A DNA stretch of 64,000 bases from Pseudomonas sp. ERMR1:02 (GTDB lineage Bacteria > Pseudomonadota > Gammaproteobacteria > Pseudomonadales > Pseudomonadaceae): NCBI RefSeq assembly GCF_002277815.1, contig NZ_NKJI01000008.1:186001-250000 (forward strand). Reading direction: 5' to 3'. Below, one piece after another: positions 30,828 to 40,196 of this stretch. The position numbers and the translations under genes were made by a program. The stretch's first letter is position 1. Every line of letters begins with the position of its first letter. The notes below the pieces were generated by a model that saw nothing but the letters and a program-made list of their open reading frames with translations, was not told where the DNA came from and did not search any database.

Positions 30828-31042
30828 GTACGGACAACCTGATCAAGATGGCCAACCAGATCGCCCAGTACTTCGCCAGCGAACCGGACCAGCAACAGGC
30901 TGTGCTCGGTGTGCGTAATCATCTGCAGATGTACTGGACGCCCGGCATGCGCAAGGAGTTGCTGGCCTGGCAGACAGAGCATCCGGCAGACTTGCATCCA
31001 CTGGCGCAGGCGGCGGTCAGTGGGGCGGGTTGGGAGGCTTGA
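30824..31042 (+). CDS. fdsD: Formate dehydrogenase, delta subunit
   Basis: 72-residue FdsD-type protein (MSTDNLIKMANQIAQYFASEP, then VRNHLQMYWTPGMRKEL). It is a structural or assembly subunit of cytosolic formate dehydrogenases. Its ATG overlaps the fdsA stop by 4 nt. It is the last gene of the operon; a REP doublet follows. Confidence 0.92.
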   Translation: MSTDNLIKMANQIAQYFASEPDQQQAVLGVRNHLQMYWTPGMRKELLAWQTEHPADLHPLAQAAVSGAGWEA

Positions 31043-31065
31043 ATTAGGGGAACTGTAGAAAACAA

Positions 31066-31156
31066 CTGTAGGAGCTGGCTTGCCAGCGAAGGCGGTGTAT
31101 CGGTCAGCACTTTTGTGAACTGACACACCGCTTTCGCTGGCAAGCCAGCTCCTACA
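31066..31156. repeat. REP doublet
   Basis: Inverted pair ctgtaggagctggcttgcca ... tggcaagccagctcctaca, just after fdsD. Confidence 0.85.
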
Positions 31157-31303
31157 AGGGTTATGTGTGGTACCTGATATTTGATGCTTCCCTAAGGCTA
31201 TTCAATCTCGCATTTGAGTATTCAGGTTCACAAGGCTTAACAGGCAGCAGCGATGACCTGCGCTATCATCGCCCGCCTCTGCCTCCAAGAGCCTTGAATC
31301 CGG

Positions 31304-33223
31304 ATGTCCGCAACGCTGCCACTGCCCGACGATCATCAATCACTGCCACCCGTGCTGGTCGGCCCGCTATTGCGGCGGCTGGAACCCAAGCGGCTGGTAT
31401 TGTGGCTGGTGGGCTCGCGGGCGCTGGAGTTGACGCTGCGTTTGCAGGGGGTGGGCGATATTCGCCTCGATGCCGGGCAATGCACGGTCGTTGCGGTGGG
31501 CACCCATGCTTTTGTGCACCTGATCGATATGGCGCTGGACGTTGCCCTGCCCTGTGACGAGTTGATCGAGTACGACCTGCTGATCGATAACGGGACAGGC
31601 ATCGCCGAATGGGCGCCACATCTGTTGTACGGCGATGCTCGTACACCGAACTTCGTCCTGCGCTCGCGTATCGATCAATTGCTGCACGGTTCCTGTCGCA
31701 AGCCTCATCACCCGGCAGCGGACGGTTTGCTCTGTGTCGATGCGCTATTGGCGCAAGAACATCACGCCTGTGATCGCCCGGCACTGCTGATGATGAGCGG
31801 CGATCAGGTCTACGCCGATGACGTTGCCGGGCCAACCCTGCGGGCGATTCATGCCTTGATCGAACGGCTGGAGTTGTTCGGCGAGCATCTGGAAGGCGCC
31901 GTGGTCAGCGACAGCGCCAAACTCTACGAGCACCCTGCCAGTTACTATCACCGCGCGGATTTGTTACCGGCGCTGGAGAGCAACGAGACTCTGCGCGAGC
32001 GATTTTTCGGTGGCGCGCGTAAGCCGATTTTCACCAGCAGCAGCGCCGACAATCATCTGGTGACCTTCGGCGAAGTCATGGCCATGTACCTGCTGGTCTG
32101 GTCGCCGACGCCCTGGACCTTGATCGCTGCGCAACCGCCGGCGCTGACACCGCAAAGACGCGAGCGTTATGCGCTGGAACAGACGCGCATCGACGGTTTC
32201 AAGGCGGGGCTGGGCAAGGTTGCTCGGGCGTTGGCGCACTTGCCGACGCTGATGATTTTCGACGACCACGATATTACCGATGACTGGAATCTTTCCGCGC
32301 AATGGGAGGAAACGGCCTACGGCCATCCGTTCTCCAAACGCATCATCGGCAATGCGCTGTTGGCTTATATGTTGTGCCAGGGTTGGGGCAACAACCCGGA
32401 TGCGTTCAGCGGCGTGCTGGAAAAGGCCCGCTCGTTGAGTGTCACCGGGCACGACCGTTACCTCGACAGCGGGGCTCAGGACGCATTGATCGATGACCTG
32501 CTGAGCTTTCAGCATTGGCACTATGTGCTGCCGACTACGCCGGCCATGGTCGTGCTCGACACCCGCACCCGGCGCTGGCGCAGCGAGATGAACCTCAAGC
32601 AACCGTCTGGCCTGCTGGACTGGGAAGCCCTCAGCGAACTGCAACAGGAGCTTCTTGATCATCCCTCGGCGATCATCGTTTCGCCGGCGCCGGTCTTCGG
32701 CGTGAAACTGATCGAAACCGTGCAACGCATCTTCAGCTGGTGCGGTTACCCGCTGCTGGTGGACGCGGAAAACTGGATGGCCCATCGCGGTGCGGCGCAG
32801 GTGATCCTGAACATTTTCCGACACTCCCGTACACCGGGCAGCTACGTGGTGCTGTCCGGCGATGTGCACTATTCCTTCGTCTACGAAGTGCTGATCCGAC
32901 ACCGCAAGGCCGGGCCGCGCATCTGGCAGATCACCAGCAGCGGCATCAAGAACGAATTCCCACGAGCCCTGTTGGAGTGGTTCGACCGCCTCAACCGCTG
33001 GCTGTATTCGCCACGCTCGCCCCTCAACTGGCTGACCAAACGCCGGCGCATGCGCATCGTTCCACACATTCCCGAGCACGCTGAAGCGGGTGAACGGCTG
33101 TGGAATTCGGCGGGGATCGGGCAGGTGTTCTTTAATGAACAAGGGCAACCGCGGGATATTTTTCAACACAATTCCAATGGTTCGCCGAAGACGCGGATGG
33201 TTGCACCGCAAGGCGATGATTGA
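31304..33223 (+). CDS. PhoD-like alkaline phosphatase family protein
   Basis: 639-residue metallophosphatase-fold protein. Metal-binding motifs expected for PhoD-like enzymes are present: MMSGDQVYADDVAG, MIFDDHDITDDWNL and VLSGDVHYSFVYEV. There is no Sec or Tat signal peptide, which suggests a cytoplasmic protein, unlike secreted PhoD. It stands alone between fdsD and a small P-loop gene. Its stop codon is inside a 30-bp palindromic repeat. The substrate is unknown. Confidence 0.82.
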   Translation: MSATLPLPDDHQSLPPVLVGPLLRRLEPKRLVLWLVGSRALELTLRLQGVGDIRLDAGQCTVVAVGTHAFVHLIDMALDVALPCDELIEYDLLIDNGTGIAEWAPHLLYGDARTPNFVLRSRIDQLLHGSCRKPHHPAADGLLCVDALLAQEHHACDRPALLMMSGDQVYADDVAGPTLRAIHALIERLELFGEHLEGAVVSDSAKLYEHPASYYHRADLLPALESNETLRERFFGGARKPIFTSSSADNHLVTFGEVMAMYLLVWSPTPWTLIAAQPPALTPQRRERYALEQTRIDGFKAGLGKVARALAHLPTLMIFDDHDITDDWNLSAQWEETAYGHPFSKRIIGNALLAYMLCQGWGNNPDAFSGVLEKARSLSVTGHDRYLDSGAQDALIDDLLSFQHWHYVLPTTPAMVVLDTRTRRWRSEMNLKQPSGLLDWEALSELQQELLDHPSAIIVSPAPVFGVKLIETVQRIFSWCGYPLLVDAENWMAHRGAAQVILNIFRHSRTPGSYVVLSGDVHYSFVYEVLIRHRKAGPRIWQITSSGIKNEFPRALLEWFDRLNRWLYSPRSPLNWLTKRRRMRIVPHIPEHAEAGERLWNSAGIGQVFFNEQGQPRDIFQHNSNGSPKTRMVAPQGDD

Positions 33224-33333
33224 TCGTTCCCACGCTCTGCGTGGGAATGCAGCCCGGGACGCTCCGCGCCCCTTCCAGAGCCGAACGCGGAGCGTCCGTT
33301 GAGGCATTCCCACGCAGAGCGTGGGAACGATCA
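33221..33333. repeat. 30-bp perfect inverted repeat
   Basis: 33221-33250 and 33304-33333 are exact reverse complements (tgatcgttcccacgctctgc...), and each arm is itself partly palindromic (tcccacgc/gcgtggga). The centre contains a second palindromic part (gacgctccgc/gcggagcgtc). It contributes the TGA stop of the PhoD-like gene. Confidence 0.88.
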
Positions 33334-33408
33334 AGCGCGGAGCCATGACGTTTTTCGTCGGAACGCCGCCCGGAGCAGGCTCGCTCCTACAGTTGAACGG
33401 TGTCGCTC

Positions 33409-33900
33409 ATGAACCTCACCCGAACATTGATCATCGGCAACTCAGGCTCCGGCAAGAGCTGGCTGGCCGAGCGATTGGCCGGGCATCTGCAAGTACCTTG
33501 GGTTGATCTCGATTCAATCCACTGGCTATCCGACGAACACAGCATCGCCCGCCCCCACGCCGAGGCGTTGGGCATGGCGCGCATTGCGGCCAGTGAAGAG
33601 TGCTGGGTAATCGAGGGTGCCTACGGCTGGATCGTCAGCGAACTCTTGCCCCGAGCAACGGCGTTGATCTGGTTGAGTGTCGATGATGAGACTTGCGTCG
33701 CGAATATTCGTCAGCGCGAGGCGAAACGGGACGAGAACGATGAGTTGTTGGTCGCATTGCTGGGCTGGGCTGGCAGTTATCGTTCGCGTGATGGGTCCAG
33801 TGGCTTCGCTGCGCATCAACGGCTGTTCAACGGTTTCAGTGGTTCGAAAATCCAACTCGAGGACCGGGGCGATATCGCTGCATTCCACGGACAACAATGA
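33409..33900 (+). CDS. Small P-loop NTPase (adenylate-kinase-like)
   Basis: 163-residue protein with a Walker A motif at the start (LIIGNSGSGKSWLAERLA), DLDSIHW after strand 2 and a lid-like Arg-rich part (NIRQREAKRDENDELL). It resembles the topology-modulation/FlaR-like kinase group, whose substrates are unknown. The ATG at 33409 is chosen over a GTG 3 codons earlier. Its stop codon is the first triplet of another palindrome. Confidence 0.72.
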   Translation: MNLTRTLIIGNSGSGKSWLAERLAGHLQVPWVDLDSIHWLSDEHSIARPHAEALGMARIAASEECWVIEGAYGWIVSELLPRATALIWLSVDDETCVANIRQREAKRDENDELLVALLGWAGSYRSRDGSSGFAAHQRLFNGFSGSKIQLEDRGDIAAFHGQQ

Positions 33901-33929
33901 TCGCTCCCACGCTTCGCGTGAGAACGATC
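33898..33929. repeat. Palindrome like the 33221 repeat arms
   Basis: tgatcgctcccacgcttcgc...gagaacgatc, an imperfect palindrome with the same outer bases as the 30-bp arms at 33221 and 33304. It contributes the TGA stop of the P-loop gene. Confidence 0.7.
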
Positions 33930-33935
33930 CTGTTT

Positions 33936-35111
33936 TCAGGCCGCGTTAATCGCCCGACTCACCCCTCTCACAATCATCTCCACCTCCCGCTCGTCAATCG
34001 TCAGCGGTGGCAGCAAGCGGATGGTCTGGCCCCGGGTCACGTTGATCAGCAAGCCGTGATCCCGGGCGGCGATCAGGGTCAGGTCGCGGATCGGTTGTTT
34101 GAGTTCGATGCCGATCATCAGGCCCTGGCCGCGGATTGCCAGGACGTTCGGGTGGTCTGCCAATTCCCTGTGTAGTCCATTGAGTAACCGCTCACCTTGA
34201 AGGCGGGCGTTATCGCGCAGGCCTTGTTCCTCGATGATTTCCAGCACCGTGCAACCGACCCGGCAAGCCAGCGGATTACCGCCGAAGGTGCTGCCGTGGC
34301 TGCCCGGCGTAAACAATTCGGCGGCTCTGCCACGGGCCAGACAGCCGCCAATGGGGATGCCATTGCCCAGGCCTTTGGCCAGGGTCATGACGTCGGGGAC
34401 TATGCCTTCGTGCTGGAAGGCGAACCACTGACCGGTGCGGCCGATACCGGTCTGGATTTCGTCGAGCATCAATAGCCAACCGCGCCGGTTACACAGTTCG
34501 CGCACGGCTTTGAGATAGCCGGGTGGCGCCAGTTGCACGCCGCTTTCACCCTGGATCGGCTCCATCAGAATCGCCACGATGCGTGAGCCGTGCGCCTGCT
34601 GCACCCGGTCCAGAGCCTTGAGATCACCGAACGGCACCTTGATGAAATCTCCCGGCAATTTATTGAAACCTAACCTCACGGCTGGACCATCGCTGGCCGA
34701 CAAAGTGCCGAGGGTCCGCCCATGGAAAGCGTTCTCCATGACCACCACCAGCGGTTGTTCGATGCCTTTGTGCCAGCCATGCAGCCGCGCGATTTTCAGC
34801 GCCGTTTCGTTTGCCTCGGCGCCGGAATTGTTGAAAAACGCCCGGTCCATGCCGGCAAGCTGAGTGAGCTTGTGCGCCAGCCGCTGCTGCCAGTCGATGC
34901 TGTAGAGGTTCGAAGTGTGCAGCAGCAATCCTGCCTGCTCGCTGATGGCGGCGACGATTTTCGGATGGGAATGGCCAACGTTGGTCACCGCCACCCCGGC
35001 GACCGCATCCAGGTATTCACGACCGGCCTGATCCCACAGGCGCGTGCCCAAACCTTTTTCGAAACTCAAGGCCAGAGGTTGGTAAGTGCTCATCAGGCAG
35101 GCGGCGGTCAT
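33936..35111 (-). CDS. Class III aminotransferase (acetylornithine transaminase-like)
   Basis: 391-residue PLP enzyme of the ArgD/omega-amino acid group. It shows [57 protein letters not shown] and [13 protein letters not shown]. The PLP lysine is in [13 protein letters not shown]. The ATG at 35111 has GGAG 9 nt upstream; an earlier in-frame ATG lies within that site. It is divergent from a LysR regulator, which probably controls it. Whether it serves arginine synthesis or catabolism of another amine cannot be told. Confidence 0.85.
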   Translation of the reverse strand: MTAACLMSTYQPLALSFEKGLGTRLWDQAGREYLDAVAGVAVTNVGHSHPKIVAAISEQAGLLLHTSNLYSIDWQQRLAHKLTQLAGMDRAFFNNSGAEANETALKIARLHGWHKGIEQPLVVVMENAFHGRTLGTLSASDGPAVRLGFNKLPGDFIKVPFGDLKALDRVQQAHGSRIVAILMEPIQGESGVQLAPPGYLKAVRELCNRRGWLLMLDEIQTGIGRTGQWFAFQHEGIVPDVMTLAKGLGNGIPIGGCLARGRAAELFTPGSHGSTFGGNPLACRVGCTVLEIIEEQGLRDNARLQGERLLNGLHRELADHPNVLAIRGQGLMIGIELKQPIRDLTLIAARDHGLLINVTRGQTIRLLPPLTIDEREVEMIVRGVSRAINAA

Positions 35112-35213
35112 GACATCAGGCTCCATCAATTGTCGGTGTTTTTGCAGTATGGTTAGCCACCTGAGCTGGATAAACTGCGCATAACTTCGATCATTTAAAA
35201 GCTGGGCTTGATA

Positions 35214-36119
35214 ATGGATTTATTCCAGGCAATGACCGTTTACGTAAGAGTGGTGGAAGCCGGGAGCATGACCGCCGCCGCGTTGCAGTGCGAAATGTCC
35301 ACAACCATGGTCGGCAATCACCTCAAGGCGCTGGAGCAGCGGCTGGGTGTGCGCCTGATCAACCGTACGACGCGACGCCAGCGCCTGACGGAATTCGGCA
35401 GCGCGTATTACCAGCGCTGTCTTGAAGTGTTGGGGCTGGTGGCGGACTCGGAGCGCCTGGCAGAGCAGACCCTCGACGAACCGAGCGGTACCCTGCGCAT
35501 CACCGCGCCGCTGACCTTCGGCACCGAACGCCTGGCGCCGGCCTTGAGCGAGTTCAGCCTGCAAAATCCACGAGTGAAACTGGACGTAGTGTTGACCAAT
35601 CGGCGCCCCGACTTGCTGGATCACGGCTTCGACGTGGCCTTCCGCCTGGGCGCACTCGAACCCTCCAACCTGATCGCCCGCCCGCTGATCGACTACACCC
35701 TGACCATGTGCGCTTCAAAGGAATACTTGGCGCGACGCGGCATTCCGGAAGAACCCGAAGACCTGCAACACCACGATTGTCTGGCGTTTGCCTATCCGGC
35801 CGGCGATGACTGGCAATCGGTGGCACGGCAATGGCGCCTGAATAGCCCGGAAGGTGAAATCGTGGTGGCGGTCAGCGGTTCGCTGGTGATCAACAGTTCA
35901 GCCGGTCTGCACCAAGCGGCGCGTACCGGAATGGGTATTGTGATGGTGCCCGATGCGCTGGTGGAGCAGGATCTCAAGGACGGAAAACTGCTCCCCTTGC
36001 TGCAGCGTTATCAACTGCCGAGCCGACCGATGCATCTGGTCTACGCCCAGGATCGCTACCGCCTGCCAAAGCTGCGTCGTTTCGTCGACTTCGCCATGGG
36101 GATGTGGGGCAAGCACTAG
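35214..36119 (+). CDS. LysR-type transcriptional regulator
   Basis: 301-residue regulator with the N-terminal winged helix ([36 protein letters not shown]) and a substrate-binding domain starting [15 protein letters not shown]. The start ATG at 35214 follows an in-frame TTG that has no ribosome site. Divergence from the aminotransferase across about 100 nt suggests that target. Confidence 0.88.
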   Translation: MDLFQAMTVYVRVVEAGSMTAAALQCEMSTTMVGNHLKALEQRLGVRLINRTTRRQRLTEFGSAYYQRCLEVLGLVADSERLAEQTLDEPSGTLRITAPLTFGTERLAPALSEFSLQNPRVKLDVVLTNRRPDLLDHGFDVAFRLGALEPSNLIARPLIDYTLTMCASKEYLARRGIPEEPEDLQHHDCLAFAYPAGDDWQSVARQWRLNSPEGEIVVAVSGSLVINSSAGLHQAARTGMGIVMVPDALVEQDLKDGKLLPLLQRYQLPSRPMHLVYAQDRYRLPKLRRFVDFAMGMWGKH

Positions 36120-36143
36120 CCGGGTGAATAACGGCCGTATCCT

Positions 36144-36851
36144 TTACATCCCCGCCTTCACCAGCACCGGTTTTTCCTGATAGCGATCCGGGTACAGCTG
36201 CTTGAGCTGCGCGACCTTCGGCAGATCGTTGATCACGATATAGGGATAGCTCGGATGCTCGGTCAGAAAGTCCTGATGTTCCTCCTCCGCCGGGTAGAAA
36301 CCGTTGTAGCTTTCAAGCTTGGTCACAATCGGTTTACTGAACGAATGGGCAGCGTCGAGCTGGGCAATGTAGGCCTGTGCGACCTTTTGCTGCTCGCTGC
36401 TTTTGGTAAAAATAGCCGAACGATACTGGGTGCCGCTGTCCGGCCCCTGACGGTTGAATTCGGTCGGGTTGTGCGCCACCGAAAAGTAGATTTGCAGCAA
36501 GGTCCCGTAGCTGACCTGACTCGGGTCGAACGTGACTTCCACGGACTCCGCGTGACCGGTATCGCCATTGCTGACACGCTCGTATTGAGCAGTGTTGGCT
36601 GCACCGCCTGCGTAACCGGAGACGGCATTCTTCACGCCTTTGACATGCTGGAACACACCTTGAACGCCCCAGAAACAACCACCGGCGAAGACCGCGGTTT
36701 CACTGTGGGCCTGGGTGATTTCGTCGAGGGTTGGCGGCGCAATAATCACCGCTTCTTCGGCACCGCCGAAAGAGAACGCCGAGCATTGGCCGATGACGCC
36801 GACAGCAACAACGCCCAACAACGTACGGCGCCAGGTGAACAAGGTTTTCAT
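36144..36851 (-). CDS. msrA: Periplasmic peptide-methionine (S)-S-oxide reductase
   Basis: MsrA reduces Met-S-sulfoxide in proteins. The catalytic motif is GGCFWGVQGVFQ. The 235 residues include an N-terminal export signal (FTWRRTLLGVVAVGVIGQCSA), so this copy should act in the periplasm. It is the last gene of the msrB-dipZ-msrA set (minus strand), 31 nt after dipZ, and its electron donor is probably the neighbouring DipZ-like protein. Confidence 0.93.
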   Translation of the reverse strand: MKTLFTWRRTLLGVVAVGVIGQCSAFSFGGAEEAVIIAPPTLDEITQAHSETAVFAGGCFWGVQGVFQHVKGVKNAVSGYAGGAANTAQYERVSNGDTGHAESVEVTFDPSQVSYGTLLQIYFSVAHNPTEFNRQGPDSGTQYRSAIFTKSSEQQKVAQAYIAQLDAAHSFSKPIVTKLESYNGFYPAEEEHQDFLTEHPSYPYIVINDLPKVAQLKQLYPDRYQEKPVLVKAGM

Positions 36852-36882
36852 GGGTCAGACTCCTGAATGTTTGAAGGGGCTG

Positions 36883-38658
36883 TCAGCCAAAGGTAAAGGC
36901 GTAAGCCGATGCGCCGGGATCAAGAAACTCGATGCTGAAGGTCCGGTCATCCACACCGCCGTTCTGGCGCACCAATTGATATAAGCGCTGGTCGGTCACC
37001 GTGCCGCTGCCATCGGGTGCCACGTCCATGCCGTGGTCATCGCCGGGGGCCTTGCCATCGATCAGCACCTTGAATCGCACCGGTTTTCCGTCCGTGTCGG
37101 GGCCAAGCACCAGATGCAGGTCACGGGCGTGGAAGCGATAGACGATGCGGCTGGCTGGCGCGCTAGCAGTGGCTCGCTCGGGACCGACCTTCCACTGACC
37201 GTCCAGGCCCCAGTCGTTGAGCGCCAGTTGCGCGGGTGTGCGATAGGCCGACACCTTGTCCGGCACCAGACTGGTTTGCGGTACGAAATTCTCCGCGCGC
37301 TGGTAGCCGACATAGGTTTCCGGCGATTGCACTTCGTTGTTGTCCGGCGCCATTTGCACGCCTTCGGCCTTGGCATTGATCAGCCCGTCCGACACCTTGC
37401 TGGCACCGGCCTCACGCAGTAGCTGTTGGATGACTCGCTCCGATTCGGCGTATTCGCCTTCGCCAAAGTGGTGATAACGAATGCGCCCCTGGGCGTCGGC
37501 AAAATAGTGCGCCGGCCAGTATTCGTTGTTGAATGCGCGCCAGATCTTGAATTCGTTATCGATGGCCACCGGATAGTTGATGCCCAGGTCTTTCATGGCT
37601 TTGGTGACGTTGTCGACGTTGCGCTCGAAGGCAAACTCCGGCGCATGCACGCCGATCACCACCAGGCCCTGATCGCGGTATTTCTCGGCCCAGGCTTTTA
37701 CATAGGGCAGCGACCGCAGGCAGTTGATGCAGGAGTAGGTCCAGAAATCAACCAGCACGACTTTGCCCTTCAGTGCCTGAGCATCGAGCGGTGGTGAGTT
37801 GAGCCATTGCACGGCGCCATCCAGCGGCGGCAGGTTACCTTCTACCGGCAAGGCGCCCGGTGTTTTGTCGGCCACTTGCGTCGCGCTTGCGGACGACGGG
37901 TTTTGCGCCATCATCGCACCGCTGTTCTGCGGCGACTTGCCGGCCAGTTGCTTCACCAGTGCTTGCTCGATCCCCCCGGTGGATGCCGTGGAAACCCGCG
38001 CCAGAATCCCGGTATCCAGACCCAGGGCAATGGCCGCCACACCGGCCAGCATCGCAGCGCCGAGTCCGCGACGCAGCCACTCGCCAGCGCCGATCGAGCG
38101 CTTCATCGCGGCGAAAACCTTGCCGCCCAGCAGCAGCGCCACGGCGAGCGAAGTCGCGGCACCGGCGGCATACGCCAGCAGCAACAAGGTGGTTGCGATG
38201 CTTGCGCCCTGCAATGCCGCGCCCGTCAACAGCAGACCAAGAATCGGCCCGGCGCAGGGAGCCCACAGCAGGCCCGTGGCGACCCCGATCAAGAATGAAG
38301 CGCCGGGACGTGGCCGGGCATCGGCACCCGCCGCCTCGGACAAACGACTCCCCGCCGCGACCAGCGGCCGGGTCAGGCGCTCGGCCAATTGCGGCAGCAG
38401 CAGCGTGAGGCCGAACAGTGCCACGAACACCAGCGCGAGCCAGCGCCCATACTGATTGAGTTGCACCACCCAGCCACCGCCTACCGCCGCCAACGTGGCG
38501 ACCAAAGCGAAGGTCAGCGCCATGCCCGCCAACAACGGCAAACCGCTCTTCACGAACGGTTGGCCGGTGCGGGCGAAGACAAAGGGCAGTACCGGCAAAA
38601 TGCATGGGCTGACAATCGTCAGCACACCGCCGAGATAAGCGAGGACCAGAAGCCACAT
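36883..38658 (-). CDS. DipZ-like protein (CcdA membrane domain + thioredoxin domain)
   Basis: 591 residues. The first 250 are a CcdA/DsbD-type membrane domain (IVSPCILPVLPFVFAR with a redox Cys, and WAPCAGPILGLLL). A TlpA-like thioredoxin domain with SCINCLRSLPYVKAW follows, then a C-terminal beta domain (about 450-591). Proteins of this build carry cytoplasmic reducing power to the periplasm. The ATG at 38658 follows AGG at 9-nt spacing. Between msrA and msrB it is the likely reductant for both. Confidence 0.88.
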   Translation of the reverse strand: MWLLVLAYLGGVLTIVSPCILPVLPFVFARTGQPFVKSGLPLLAGMALTFALVATLAAVGGGWVVQLNQYGRWLALVFVALFGLTLLLPQLAERLTRPLVAAGSRLSEAAGADARPRPGASFLIGVATGLLWAPCAGPILGLLLTGAALQGASIATTLLLLAYAAGAATSLAVALLLGGKVFAAMKRSIGAGEWLRRGLGAAMLAGVAAIALGLDTGILARVSTASTGGIEQALVKQLAGKSPQNSGAMMAQNPSSASATQVADKTPGALPVEGNLPPLDGAVQWLNSPPLDAQALKGKVVLVDFWTYSCINCLRSLPYVKAWAEKYRDQGLVVIGVHAPEFAFERNVDNVTKAMKDLGINYPVAIDNEFKIWRAFNNEYWPAHYFADAQGRIRYHHFGEGEYAESERVIQQLLREAGASKVSDGLINAKAEGVQMAPDNNEVQSPETYVGYQRAENFVPQTSLVPDKVSAYRTPAQLALNDWGLDGQWKVGPERATASAPASRIVYRFHARDLHLVLGPDTDGKPVRFKVLIDGKAPGDDHGMDVAPDGSGTVTDQRLYQLVRQNGGVDDRTFSIEFLDPGASAYAFTFG

Positions 38659-38697
38659 AGCGTCGACCTGCAAGAGTGGGTGGAAAAATGCCTGGGA

Positions 38698-39223
38698 TCA
38701 AACCGGTTGGAACTTCATCGACAGGCCGTTCATGCAGTAACGCAGCCCGGTCGGTTTGGGGCCGTCATCGAAGACATGGCCCAAATGACCGCCACAGCGC
38801 CGACAGTGGACTTCTTCTCGCACCACCCCAAGGAACGGTCCTGACGAGTGGCCACGGCCTTGTCCAGCGGCGCCCAAAAGCTCGGCCAACCGGTACGGCT
38901 ATCGAACTTGGTCGCCGAGGAAAACAGCGGAGATCACACCCGGCACAAGCGAACGTACCGTCACGGTGCTCGTTGTTCAGCGGGCTGCTGTAAGCCCGTT
39001 CGGTGCCCTCTTCGCGCAGGATGTCGTACTGCTCGTCGCTGAGGATGGCGTGCCATTCGCTGTCGCTGTGGGTCACTTCGAACAGTTGGTTTTCCGAAAG
39101 CTGGGCCGCGTCGGCAGTGCTGATCAGTACAGAACGCGCAGCGAATTTTGGCAATACGCCAATCGCCAGGGCCGCAACCCCCAGCCCGCCGCTTGCCCAA
39201 AGTATTTGTCGTCTTGAGAACAT
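38698..39223 (-). pseudogene. msrB: Peptide-methionine (R)-S-oxide reductase MsrB, two frameshifts
   Basis: The MsrB sequence is complete but split over three frames. Frame 1 (from 39223) has a twin-arginine-like signal (SRRQILWASGG) and ends at FACAGCDL. Frame 2 gives [19 protein letters not shown]. Frame 3 ends with [18 protein letters not shown] and [11 protein letters not shown], which includes the catalytic Cys. Each change fits a single missing base, near 38928-38933 and near 38829-38832. Because everything else is intact, the breaks may be recent, or errors in the assembly. Confidence 0.88.
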
Positions 39224-39289
39224 GGTCGTCTCCGAAGTCTTGAGGCCTCTGATGGAACACAGCCTAAGCTTGGGGTGATCGCCAAATCC

Positions 39290-39320
39290 TCACGAAGAGT
39301 TAAATAATTCGTGATAACTC
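39290..39320. promoter_or_regulatory. Interleaved palindrome, candidate response-regulator site
   Basis: tcacgaa (39290-39296) pairs with ttcgtga (39308-39314), and gagtta (39297-39302) pairs with taactc (39315-39320). It lies between msrB and the response-regulator gene, where a shared operator is expected. Binding is inferred. Confidence 0.55.
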
Positions 39321-39344
39321 GACGCCTGAAAACACCGCACAATG

Positions 39345-39448
39345 CCTGTAGGAGCAAGCTTGCTCGCGATGGTCGTTAACGATGACGCGTGCTTACTGAC
39401 TGAACGCGGCGCCCTTGCGTCCATCGCGAGCGTGCTCGCTCCTACAGG
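39345..39448. repeat. REP doublet
   Basis: cctgtaggagcaagcttgctcgcga ... tcgcgagcgtgctcgctcctacagg, ending 28 nt before the response-regulator start. Confidence 0.85.
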
Positions 39449-39476
39449 TACAGGGCATTAACCGAAGGAAGAGTGG

Positions 39477-40196
39477 ATGGAACAGAACAAACGCGTTCTC
39501 GTGGTCGAGGATGACCTGCATATCGCTGACCTTATCTGCCTGCATCTGCGTGATGAGCAGTTCGAGGTGGTGCACTGCGCCGATGGCAATGAAGGCATGC
39601 GTCTGCTGCAGCAAGGAAGCTGGGATGCCCTGATTCTCGATTTGATGCTGCCAGGCGTCGACGGCCTGGAAATCTGCCGCCGCGCCCGCGCCATGGCCCG
39701 CTATACACCGATCATCATCACCAGTGCCCGCTCCAGCGAAGTGCACCGGATTCTTGGCCTCGAACTCGGCGCCGACGACTACCTGGCCAAGCCGTTTTCC
39801 ATGCTCGAACTGGTGGCCCGGGTCAAAGCCCTGCTACGCCGGGTCGATGCCATGGCGCGCAACCTGAAGATGGACGCCGGCAGCCTGAACATCGACGGTC
39901 TGGCCATCGACCCGATTACCCGCGAAGCGTCCCTCGACGGTCGGCGCCTGGACCTCACGCCCCGGGAGTTCGACCTGCTGTATTTCTTCGCGCGCCAGCC
40001 CGGCAAGGTGTTTTCGCGCATGGACCTGCTCAATGCCGTCTGGGGTTACAGCCACGAAGGCTACGAACACACCGTCAATACCCACATCAATCGCCTGCGC
40101 TCGAAAATCGAAACCGATCCGGCGCAACCGGCGCGCATCCTCACGGTCTGGGGGCGCGGCTACAAATTTGCCAGCAGTCAGGAGCCGCAACCATGA
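39477..40196 (+). CDS. OmpR-family response regulator
   Basis: 239 residues. The receiver domain has the phospho-acceptor Asp in LILDLMLPGVDG, and a winged-helix DNA-binding domain starts at about residue 130 (LDLTPREFDLLYFFARQPGKVFSR, then GRGYKF). It overlaps its sensor kinase by 4 nt. By position it likely controls the msr/dipZ genes on the other side of the shared upstream region, like other envelope-oxidation sensors. Confidence 0.92.
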   Translation: MEQNKRVLVVEDDLHIADLICLHLRDEQFEVVHCADGNEGMRLLQQGSWDALILDLMLPGVDGLEICRRARAMARYTPIIITSARSSEVHRILGLELGADDYLAKPFSMLELVARVKALLRRVDAMARNLKMDAGSLNIDGLAIDPITREASLDGRRLDLTPREFDLLYFFARQPGKVFSRMDLLNAVWGYSHEGYEHTVNTHINRLRSKIETDPAQPARILTVWGRGYKFASSQEPQP

